Part shown: piece by piece, positions 1 to 7,140 of the stretch
Layout of the letters: every line of letters begins with the position of its first letter
Position numbering within the stretch: the stretch's first letter is position 1
Translations under genes and position numbers: made by a program
NCBI GenBank assembly: GCA_024695475.1
Contig: JAILIC010000066.1
Coordinates: forward strand, 20,355 to 84,354
Length of the DNA: 64,000 bases
Direction: 5' to 3'
DNA from: Treponema sp.
GTDB taxonomy: Bacteria > Spirochaetota > Spirochaetia > Treponematales > Treponemataceae
Notes under the pieces: generated by a model
The model's input: the letters and a program-made list of their open reading frames with translations, nothing else
Database searches by the model: none
Told to the model about the DNA's origin: nothing

Positions 1-572
1 TCCTCATCTTCAAATTCTTCATCGTCTTCATCTTCATCATCGTCAAGAATACGCTTAACTTCTTTTGAGATGCCGAGAGGCTCTAGCTTTTTATGCAATA
101 GATCTTCAACCTCTTTTAAAGAGATATCCATTGCAAATGAGATTTCGTCTTCAAGGAGTTTTTTTGCACTGTCGTATAATTTGCGCTCAAGAATAGGGAG
201 CTCTTTTACCTTACTGCGGTGATAGAGACAGCGTACGATTTTAGCAATGTCAGAAATGCTGCCTTTTTTGAGTAACTCAAGATTCATCTGATAGCGTAAT
301 TTCCAGTCTGAAGTTACTGGTTCAAAATCTTCACCAAGAAGATCAATGGCTTTTTGGGCTTCTTCAGAAGAAACGATAGGTCGAATGCCCAATTCTTCTG
401 CTTTAGCAACAGGAACCATTACTATCATATCTGAAACATCAAGATATATCTTATAGTATAAAAGAGTTTGATTATTAAATGTTTTCTCAAAGATTTCGGT
501 TACTTTACCGACACCCTGACTGGGATAAACCACTTTCTGGTCAATTTGAAATTTAGTATCAGGACTATTCAT
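1..572 (-). CDS. CarD/CdnL-family transcriptional regulator (partial, C-terminus beyond window)
   Basis: CarD-type proteins bind the RNA polymerase beta subunit through an N-terminal Tudor-like domain and stabilise open complexes at many promoters. The ATG at 570-572 begins MNSPDTKF, and residues 13-24 (KVVYPSQGVGKV) are the usual opening of that domain. A helical second half follows (for example LRYQMNLELLKKG). The visible 190 codons end in a run of Asp/Glu, an acidic tail cut by the window edge. There is no Shine-Dalgarno sequence: a good promoter (581-609) ends only 8 nt before the ATG, so the message is probably leaderless. Family assignment is firm; the exact regulon is unknown. Confidence 0.85.
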   Translation of the reverse strand, partial: MNSPDTKFQIDQKVVYPSQGVGKVTEIFEKTFNNQTLLYYKIYLDVSDMIVMVPVAKAEELGIRPIVSSEEAQKAIDLLGEDFEPVTSDWKLRYQMNLELLKKGSISDIAKIVRCLYHRSKVKELPILERKLYDSAKKLLEDEISFAMDISLKEVEDLLHKKLEPLGISKEVKRILDDDEDEDDEEFEDE

Positions 573-580
573 AGTACTAT

Positions 581-609
581 AGTATACCATAAAAACGGCC
601 AAAAATCAA
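581..609 (-). promoter_or_regulatory. promoter of the CarD-family gene, predicted leaderless
   Basis: Read on the minus strand: -35 TTGATT, 17-nt spacer, -10 TATACT, then 8 nt to the ATG at 572. A start about 7 nt after the -10 would fall at or next to the ATG. This is a prediction from sequence only. Confidence 0.6.
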
Positions 610-641
610 ATAGGTTGGTTGCCCCTATTGATTGTGTCGTA

Positions 642-2093
642 TTATACAAACTGTGCTTCGGCTTGAATTTCGTCCAGTCGGTGCAGGCGTTTTTCATCGA
701 GTTGTATCGTCAAATTTTTTTCATGAGTGGGGAGTACTAACCCTTTTGGTCCATTTTTTGCACGACGGAGATGCTTTACCTGGGTATAATATAAATCTGC
801 CTTGCCTGCTTTACGCGCTTTTGAATAGTATACAGCCAGATTACCTGCATAAAGCAGAATATCTAACGGCACCGTTTTTCCCGGGCGATTTTTTACAAAT
901 ACATAACCTCCTGGGCAATCTCGTGTATGCAGCCATAAATCTTGTCCGCGTACATGATGGCGGAGTAAATCATCGTTTTCATTTGCATCTCTGCCGACGA
1001 GAATATACCATCCATCAATTGTATAATCTAACCCGGGGTGCTGTTTTTTTTGCTGTTGCTTTGGAGTTGAGTCACGTCTGAGCATTTGCTCGATAATGAC
1101 AGGATTTGTCTGCTTTTGGATAGTTTCATATTCTTTGGTGAGAGAAGTAAGTTTCTTTTGTGCTAGGGCTATTTCGTGCTCTAACTCAACAAGACCTGAC
1201 TCGGCTTTTTTATACTGGTCGTAATAGATGGCCGCATTTTCTTGTACTGACTTGGTAGCATCGAGTTTTATATGGACAGAATTGCCAGTGTCATAATCGG
1301 TGCAATCTAAGTATTGGCTTCCCGGTGCAATGGAGTAGCCAAATGACAAAATAAGGTCGCCCTGATGTTTAAGACTGCTTGCGTTTTCAAACAGCTTTTT
1401 TTTATTTTGAAGTTTTTTAAGGGCATGTTCCTGTTTGCTGTAATGGGTATTGTACCATTTTTCTGCCTGACGGAGCAGAGCTTCTCTGGATAAGGAGGTA
1501 CCAAACTCGCTATACCAGATGTCTACTTTTTGGTTAAAGGTGAGCGGTGGAGCATCAGGATGCTTTTGAGTAAATGAAGCAACGATATCATCAAAGCTGC
1601 GTACAGGCCACTCTTTTTTGATGGCGGTTTGTGGCTCTGGTAATGTAAAAACACCACTTGTAACTTCATTTTTACCCGGACGTCGATACATGGTGTCGAG
1701 TATGTTGTTTTGTTCATCACATAATACGATATTGCCAGCGTTGCTCCAAAGGCGGATATACATGATAAACAGTTGATCGTCATGGCCTAAGTCAAGGCGG
1801 ATAATGCGTTGTTTGTCAATTTGCTGGCAAGCCAATATTTTAGCTCCTCTGATACGGGAACGGAGAAACTCCATAAAACGTAGTGGCTTATCGTTGCGGG
1901 TTATTTTTTTAGGAGTTGCATTAATACGGCAGGAATCAGGTTTTATACAAATAAGGACCGTAGTTGGTGTTCCATTTTTATAAGTATATAAGGCAAGCGT
2001 ATCATATCCAGGTTGAATGATATCCTGTATAAAAGCACCTGTAAGATCTAATTCTGATAGAATAACGTCAATTTCATTACAATTGAGAGACAT
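642..2093 (-). CDS. rqcH: NFACT-family protein (RqcH / FbpA-like)
   Basis: NFACT proteins such as Bacillus RqcH bind the large ribosomal subunit with a stalled peptidyl-tRNA and recruit tRNA-Ala to add C-terminal alanine tails. The 483-residue protein has an NFACT-N region, a coiled coil rich in Lys/Glu (around residues 285-340), and a clear NFACT-R domain from residue 360 (DGWYILVGRDANEND, GQDLWLHTRDCPGG). It is shorter than the roughly 560-580 residues usual for RqcH. The Asp-Arg pair of RqcH appears here as Gln-Arg (residues 95-96), so ribosome rescue activity should not be assumed. No Shine-Dalgarno is visible; the predicted promoter ends 6 nt before the ATG. Confidence 0.8.
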   Translation of the reverse strand: MSLNCNEIDVILSELDLTGAFIQDIIQPGYDTLALYTYKNGTPTTVLICIKPDSCRINATPKKITRNDKPLRFMEFLRSRIRGAKILACQQIDKQRIIRLDLGHDDQLFIMYIRLWSNAGNIVLCDEQNNILDTMYRRPGKNEVTSGVFTLPEPQTAIKKEWPVRSFDDIVASFTQKHPDAPPLTFNQKVDIWYSEFGTSLSREALLRQAEKWYNTHYSKQEHALKKLQNKKKLFENASSLKHQGDLILSFGYSIAPGSQYLDCTDYDTGNSVHIKLDATKSVQENAAIYYDQYKKAESGLVELEHEIALAQKKLTSLTKEYETIQKQTNPVIIEQMLRRDSTPKQQQKKQHPGLDYTIDGWYILVGRDANENDDLLRHHVRGQDLWLHTRDCPGGYVFVKNRPGKTVPLDILLYAGNLAVYYSKARKAGKADLYYTQVKHLRRAKNGPKGLVLPTHEKNLTIQLDEKRLHRLDEIQAEAQFV

Positions 2094-2099
2094 AGATAC

Positions 2100-2128
2100 A
2101 CTATACTACACTTTTGCAAGTGTGTAAA
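2100..2128 (-). promoter_or_regulatory. promoter of the NFACT gene, predicted leaderless
   Basis: Minus strand: -35 TTTACA, 17-nt spacer, -10 TATAGT, then only 6 nt to the ATG at 2093. The start site should fall on or beside the ATG. Confidence 0.55.
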
Positions 2129-2226
2129 AAGCAAATAATCGTAAATAGTTTTAAAACTACCCGAATAGGTAGTGCTAGAAGTGAAAATCTTACCTTATAT
2201 TTAATTATAAAAAAAGGAAAAATTAC

Positions 2227-3489
2227 ATGTTAGTTTTGCATACGATTCAAAAATATATGCTTTTGTGTTTGACCGTCTTGGTCTGTCTGATATCTGGTTG
2301 TACATTGCTTGACTCGCCTGATGAGCGGGGATCAATTACGTTTTATATGAGCGGAGATATGGCTCATAGAATTGCTTCTGGTAATGGTGCACGTGCTGCA
2401 CTTACTCCCGAAGAGATGGAAGGTCTGTATTTTGATATTGATATTAAAGGGGACTTTGAGGCTTCGGAGACTATCCCTGTAACTGAAGGTGCAGTGGCTA
2501 CATTCAGTGATATTCCTGTTGGATCAGAGATATATGCAGAAGCTTTAGCATACCGTATTGAAGATAGCAATAAAGTAAAATTGTATAAAGGCAAGTCTAA
2601 AAAAGTAACTATAGAAAATGGTGAAAACCTCCTTGAAATCCTTATGCAGTGGGCGTACTTTGGCACGAAAATGCCTGGTGAGTCTCTCGCTCTCTATGAC
2701 ATCGTATTTAATGATGGATCGGCAGTAGCGTATAGTGATACTTTGACTCTTACTGATGAGCAAAAGGCGGCGGCAATGGCTGTCATATTTTATGCAGGTA
2801 GTGGCTCTCCTAATGTGGGCTCACAAACGCTTGGTGTCGGTGTAACCAATACCTATGCATATTATAATGTGGCAAGTCCCAATAATACGTCTCAGTCTCA
2901 TCTGAGATGGGGGCCAAACTCTGTTAGTTTAAATGTACCTAGCATGGAGGTTGGTATATCCACTAGTTCTGATAGTCAAATAGAAGGGCGGTTGGCTTCA
3001 AAATCTACTTTTACTGCAACAGGAACTGGCGAATTAAGTGGCAGTAATGCTTGGTCAGCGTTTTGTGCGGTTAATACTACTGCCACTGCAAATCTGTCAA
3101 CAAAGTATCCTGCATGGAACTGGGCTCTTACCTATGGAAATCACCAAGGGCTGGACGGTGAGTATGCTGAAGGCTGGTATATGCCGTCTGTAGCAGAGTT
3201 TGCAGCCTTACATCGAAATAAGGTCAAGGTTAATAAAGCTTTGGGACTTATTGGTGGTACAAAGTTCCCTGAAGGAATTCAGGGAATTCTAAATCAAAAT
3301 GTAGGAAAGTATGTATATGAAGATCCAGATGATGAAGCGAATAAAATTTTGGCAATTTACTGGACAGCTAGTATCGGTCAGGAGTTTGGCAGTCCGGTTA
3401 TTTGGAGCGTGTCTTGTGATTATGTTGGCTGGTGTTCACCAAATAGTCCTAATGGAGAGTGTATGGTCTGTGCAATCCGTGAGTTTTAG
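2227..3489 (+). CDS. lipoprotein with DUF1566/FISUMP-like C-terminal region
   Basis: A secreted lipoprotein of 420 residues. The signal peptide ends in the lipobox LISGC, with Cys25 as the lipidation site. An N-terminal region (about residues 30-135) contains evenly spaced beta-strand-like segments. The C-terminal part has features typical of DUF1566/FISUMP-like domains in spirochaete surface lipoproteins: EGWYMPSVAEF (a GWxxPs/a element) and later YWTAS. A good ribosome-binding site (AAGGA) lies about 8 nt before the ATG. The ligand and function are unknown. A second protein of similar design lies at 11202-12245. Confidence 0.7.
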   Translation: MLVLHTIQKYMLLCLTVLVCLISGCTLLDSPDERGSITFYMSGDMAHRIASGNGARAALTPEEMEGLYFDIDIKGDFEASETIPVTEGAVATFSDIPVGSEIYAEALAYRIEDSNKVKLYKGKSKKVTIENGENLLEILMQWAYFGTKMPGESLALYDIVFNDGSAVAYSDTLTLTDEQKAAAMAVIFYAGSGSPNVGSQTLGVGVTNTYAYYNVASPNNTSQSHLRWGPNSVSLNVPSMEVGISTSSDSQIEGRLASKSTFTATGTGELSGSNAWSAFCAVNTTATANLSTKYPAWNWALTYGNHQGLDGEYAEGWYMPSVAEFAALHRNKVKVNKALGLIGGTKFPEGIQGILNQNVGKYVYEDPDDEANKILAIYWTASIGQEFGSPVIWSVSCDYVGWCSPNSPNGECMVCAIREF

Positions 3490-3519
3490 TTAGTGCTTGT
3501 CAGCAAAGGAGCAATAGAG

Positions 3520-3541
3520 GTTGCAATGTTGTGCTTGCAAC
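3520..3541 (+). promoter_or_regulatory. inverted repeat at the metF promoter -35 region
   Basis: GTTGCAA (3520-3526) and TTGCAAC (3535-3541) form perfect 7-bp arms around an 8-nt spacer. The right arm contains the predicted -35 (TTGCAA) of metF, so a regulator bound here would compete with RNA polymerase. It is not GC-rich and lacks a T-run, so it is not a convincing terminator. Confidence 0.4.
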
Positions 3542-3563
3542 TTCATGTTTTTATCTATACTAT
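3535..3563 (+). promoter_or_regulatory. metF promoter, predicted leaderless
   Basis: -35 TTGCAA, 17-nt spacer, -10 TACTAT, then 8 nt to the ATG at 3572. No Shine-Dalgarno is possible in so short a leader. Confidence 0.55.
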
Positions 3564-3571
3564 ATAAGAAT

Positions 3572-4456
3572 ATGACTATTCGTGATATTCTTGCTAGTAA
3601 GAAGGTTTCCCTTTCTTTTGAAATCTTTCCTTCAAAGCAACCTAACGATTTTACAAAAGTGTTTCAGACTGCAGAGGATTTGGTATCTCTGCATCCTGAT
3701 TTTATGAGCGTTACTTACGGTGCTGGTGGTACAACACGTGTTAATACGGTAGAAATAGCCTCGCATATACAGAATCTTCAGGTTCCCTCTTTGGCTCATC
3801 TGACTTGTGTTGGATCTTCTGAAGAAGATTTACTAAATACCATACAGTCCATGAAAAGCCATGGTATCGAAAATGTACTTGCATTGCGGGGTGATTTGCC
3901 AAAGGATTTGGACAATGCAACTATTCCAGGTTTTTCTCATGCATCTGATTTGACTGCTCTGTTAAAAAAGCACGGATTTTGTGTTGGTGGTGCCTGTTAT
4001 CCAGAAGGTCATCCAGAGTCTTCTAATCGTGAAGTTGATATCGATAACCTTAAGTATAAGGTTGATGCTGGTGTTGATTTTTTGACGACACAGATGTTTT
4101 TTGATAACGACATGTTCTATAGCTTTTTGTATCGTCTGCAGTCCGCGGGTATCCGCGTGCCGGTACTTGCCGGCATCATGCCGATTACCAGCCCTAATCA
4201 AATATCGCGTATTATTGAGCTTTCTGATGCGTTTATTCCTAAAGAGCTGCTTGCTATGTGTGATCGGTTTAAAGATAGCCCTGATGCATTGCGTCAAGCA
4301 GGTATTGCATACGCTTCGCAGCAGATTATTGATTTGGTATCAAATGGTGTACGTGGTATTCACATCTATACAATGAATAAACCTTCTATTGCTCGTGCCA
4401 TTATGCACAATATTGATTGCATCTTTGATGCTTGTAATGGAGTAGTGCGTGAGTAA
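3572..4456 (+). CDS. metF: methylenetetrahydrofolate reductase
   Basis: Flavoenzyme that reduces 5,10-methylene-THF to 5-methyl-THF, the methyl donor for methionine synthesis. The 294-residue protein has the family opening SFEIFPSK, the segment MSVTYGAGGTTR and the motif LALRGDLPKD. The barrel continues with GGACYPEGHPES, DFLTTQMFFDN and PVLAGIMPI. The frame is open further upstream, but the ATG at 3572 gives the canonical N-terminus and sits just after a promoter, so I chose it. The stop overlaps the start of the next gene by 8 nt, so translation of the two is probably coupled. Confidence 0.93.
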   Translation: MTIRDILASKKVSLSFEIFPSKQPNDFTKVFQTAEDLVSLHPDFMSVTYGAGGTTRVNTVEIASHIQNLQVPSLAHLTCVGSSEEDLLNTIQSMKSHGIENVLALRGDLPKDLDNATIPGFSHASDLTALLKKHGFCVGGACYPEGHPESSNREVDIDNLKYKVDAGVDFLTTQMFFDNDMFYSFLYRLQSAGIRVPVLAGIMPITSPNQISRIIELSDAFIPKELLAMCDRFKDSPDALRQAGIAYASQQIIDLVSNGVRGIHIYTMNKPSIARAIMHNIDCIFDACNGVVRE

Positions 4457-5378
4457 TAAGCCTAGAAATGAAAAACGTATAGAGAAGGTAAGGGGTAAGC
4501 CTCTATCTTCGTTTAATTGGTTTAAAGCATATCCCATTTTGCTTACCCGACCGGAAACCGTAAAGTCTGCATATTCCTTTTTGTATACAGTTACAAAAAG
4601 TTATCTTGGTATACAGTTTTTTCAAAAATGGGGATTGTTCCATTTACCTGTTGTCAATGTGCAGACTGATTTAGATGATCGTATTCCATTTACTCCACAT
4701 CGGGTCGGCATTTACATGCACTTTGTCAATTTTTGGTTGCAACCGTTGGTCATGCTGATTACTCGTTATGGCATACATAATGCTGCTCCTATTTGTAACC
4801 GGTACCTTGATGCAATCAAAAAGATATATCAGGAAGCTTCTAAGATTTATATGTTTAGCCTGTCAACGACAAATCGTCCTGATTATCGTGAAACAAAAGA
4901 GTTTAGAACAATACATCGCTTTGATCCGCATTTGTTGTGTGTACCGAGCTTGCATATCGCAATTATCGTGTTGTGCTATACCTTTTTTAGAGATGTCTTT
5001 AGTGATGCTGATTTTACTGAGGAAGAACGAAAGCAGTGGAATGCAGAGTTGTATAAAGGTACTGTTGAAATCGCCGAGTCTGTCTTGTATGTAAAACAGC
5101 ATAGTGTACATTGTGTTCCTGCTGCCATGTATATGATGACTCGTACTTTTCCAGAATTGTTTTCAAGTCAGGATGCGGTACAGTTGATAAACGATATGTT
5201 TTCACGTGTTGATGATATGACCCCGGAAGATCGTAAGGAAATCAGGGAATACATTCACTATATGTATGAACGTCTGTATCTTGAAGGGTTGCAAGAAGAG
5301 GATTGGACCGTCCCGGTTAAGCACTGGATTGTTGATTATGCAAAACAGACAGGGCAGCAAGTGCCAGAGTATACATAA
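4449..5378 (+). CDS. conserved hypothetical protein, weak PAP2-phosphatase resemblance
   Basis: A 309-residue protein starting at GTG inside the end of metF. I do not recognise it with confidence. Two segments resemble PAP2-type phosphatases: CVPSLHIAI matches the PS-x-H motif, and VKQHSVHCVPA resembles the last motif, although the usual Asp is Cys. The N-terminal half is basic (NKPRNEKRIEK). There is no signal peptide and only moderately hydrophobic helices, unlike the six-helix integral PAP2 enzymes. The C-terminal third is charged and helical. Coupling to metF suggests co-expression, not necessarily a shared pathway. Confidence 0.4.
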   Translation: MSNKPRNEKRIEKVRGKPLSSFNWFKAYPILLTRPETVKSAYSFLYTVTKSYLGIQFFQKWGLFHLPVVNVQTDLDDRIPFTPHRVGIYMHFVNFWLQPLVMLITRYGIHNAAPICNRYLDAIKKIYQEASKIYMFSLSTTNRPDYRETKEFRTIHRFDPHLLCVPSLHIAIIVLCYTFFRDVFSDADFTEEERKQWNAELYKGTVEIAESVLYVKQHSVHCVPAAMYMMTRTFPELFSSQDAVQLINDMFSRVDDMTPEDRKEIREYIHYMYERLYLEGLQEEDWTVPVKHWIVDYAKQTGQQVPEYT

Positions 5379-5440
5379 ACGGCACTTTGAGGTGTTGTAA
5401 AACATAATCTTAGGATAATAATATAAAATAGGAGATATTT

Positions 5441-6373
5441 ATGAAAAAGACTATATGTGGTTTGATTGTATTAGCAGCAACAATGATGGTAGCTCTTGCA
5501 GGTGGTAAAAAGGAAGTGACTGATAACTATTCGTATACCGTCGCTTCACCAAGTGGTGCTCCTGGTGTTGCTGTAGCGATGCTTGCTGTAGAGAACCAAG
5601 AGTCATATACTTTTTTGGCTGCAGAGACAATTACTGCTGAGTTTTCAAAAGCACAGTCTGATTTTGTTATTGCTCCTATTAATGCTGGTGCAAAGTTGTA
5701 TGCTATGGGTAAGTCAACCTATAAGCTTGGGGCGGTAGTTACTTGGGGCAACTTATATTTTGCTTCTCAAAAAGAGGGATTCTCTCTTGATGATATCAAT
5801 GGTGCTGTAATTACGCTTTTTGGCGAAAAAACGATTAATGCTTCAATAGCTCGTTTTGTACTTGAAAAAAATGGTATTGTTCCGGCTGACATAGCATATT
5901 TGGGTAGTGCAGCAAATACTCAAAATCTATTGCTGACAGATCCAACTGCTATAGTATTGACTGCGGAACCGGCTTTGTCTGCTGCTCAGATGAAAAACAA
6001 AGGAATTACTGCTTATTCGGTTAATGATTTGTATAAAAAGGCAACAGGGTTTGACGGTTTTACACAGGCAGGCCTTTTTGTTCGTGAAAAGACAATTACA
6101 GAGCATCCTGCTGTAGTGGCTCAGTTTTTGCATGATGTATCTGATTCTATCGAAAAGTGTTCCTCTGATACAGAAGCAGTAGCTGATGCTGTTGTTGCTT
6201 TAGAGATTCTTCCAAATAAAAAAGTAGCGTTGTCTGCTATTCCTCGTTGCAGTATTGCTTTTATGTCTGCTAAAAAAGCAAAAAAGCAAGTAGAAAAAAC
6301 TGCTTTAATTGATGTGGAACAATACGGTGGTGTTGTTCCGGCTGCAGATTTCTATTATGACGGACAAAGATAA
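5441..6373 (+). CDS. ABC transporter substrate-binding protein (NMT1/SsuA-like)
   Basis: A 310-residue exported binding protein of the type that pairs with SsuC/ThiX-like permeases. AGGAG lies just before the ATG. The signal peptide ends ALAGGKKE: a lipobox-like context in which the expected Cys is Gly, so signal peptidase I cleavage after ALA is more likely than lipidation. The mature part fits the two-lobed NMT1-like fold (ASPSGAPGVAVAML, DFVIAPINAGAKLY, VLTAEPALSAA). The substrate cannot be inferred. The end overlaps the permease gene by 17 nt. No ABC ATPase gene is adjacent. Confidence 0.75.
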   Translation: MKKTICGLIVLAATMMVALAGGKKEVTDNYSYTVASPSGAPGVAVAMLAVENQESYTFLAAETITAEFSKAQSDFVIAPINAGAKLYAMGKSTYKLGAVVTWGNLYFASQKEGFSLDDINGAVITLFGEKTINASIARFVLEKNGIVPADIAYLGSAANTQNLLLTDPTAIVLTAEPALSAAQMKNKGITAYSVNDLYKKATGFDGFTQAGLFVREKTITEHPAVVAQFLHDVSDSIEKCSSDTEAVADAVVALEILPNKKVALSAIPRCSIAFMSAKKAKKQVEKTALIDVEQYGGVVPAADFYYDGQR

Positions 6374-7136
6374 TACACAACATACGATTATTTTTTGTTT
6401 TGGTATTGTACTTCTTTGTTTGTGTATTCATATCATTGGTTGGGTAAAACACGATGTGCTTGTTTTTCCCAACGTGATTAGTATAATCAAATCTTTCTTT
6501 TCCCTTTTGGGACAGCGTCGTACGTATGTCTTAATCGGTACGACCTGTATTCATCTTATCCTTGCCGTTTTTTTTGCTACACTTATAGGGCTTGCACTTG
6601 GGCTTGCAGAAGGTTTTAGCAAGACGGTGCATACCTTGTTTGAGCCCTGCATGATTTTATTCCGTTCAATGCCAATGATTGTGCTTGCCGTTATTATTAT
6701 GGTTATTACCCATTACTCGTGGGTACCGGTGATCGCTGCAACGGTTGTATTGATTCCTTTGATAAGTGAAGCTTCCTGTGCAGGTGTACAGAGTATTGAT
6801 AAGGATCTTGTAGATGTTTATAAACTGAATACCAGTTTTAATCTGCATATTTTAATGTCGGTATACATACCGCGTATGTCAGGGTATTTAAAACAGGCGT
6901 TTGCTGGTGCAATTGGTATGGGAATCAAGATAATTGTATCGGCTGAGTATCTCGTGCAGACAAAAAATTCTCTTGGTAAGGCTGTATTTACCAGCAGTTA
7001 TTTTAATGAGTATCAGGAAATTTACGCGTATGCACTAATTATTATTATACTGGTATTGATTATCGAAAAGCTGCCTTTGCTGGTGTATCGTATCATCGAT
7101 ACATTTTCAGAAAAGAAAACAGCTTTTCGTAAGTAG
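6357..7136 (+). CDS. ABC transporter permease (SsuC/ThiX-like)
   Basis: An inner-membrane permease of 259 residues with about six hydrophobic helices. The ATPase-coupling loop is visible as ISEASCAGVQSIDKDLVDVY, a match to the EAA-x3-G signature. The frame opens earlier, but the ATG at 6357 gives MTDKDNTQHT followed directly by the first membrane segment, and the alternative would overlap the binding-protein gene further. It overlaps that gene by 17 nt. It is the last gene of the short operon; the helicase gene follows on the other strand, so an ATPase must be supplied from elsewhere. Confidence 0.78.
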   Translation: MTDKDNTQHTIIFCFGIVLLCLCIHIIGWVKHDVLVFPNVISIIKSFFSLLGQRRTYVLIGTTCIHLILAVFFATLIGLALGLAEGFSKTVHTLFEPCMILFRSMPMIVLAVIIMVITHYSWVPVIAATVVLIPLISEASCAGVQSIDKDLVDVYKLNTSFNLHILMSVYIPRMSGYLKQAFAGAIGMGIKIIVSAEYLVQTKNSLGKAVFTSSYFNEYQEIYAYALIIIILVLIIEKLPLLVYRIIDTFSEKKTAFRK

Positions 7137-7140
7137 CCGC

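Noticed and set aside
2663..2678. Sigma-54-like word TTGGCACGAAAATGCC
   Set aside because: It lies within the lipoprotein coding region and the GG-to-GC spacing is one base short.
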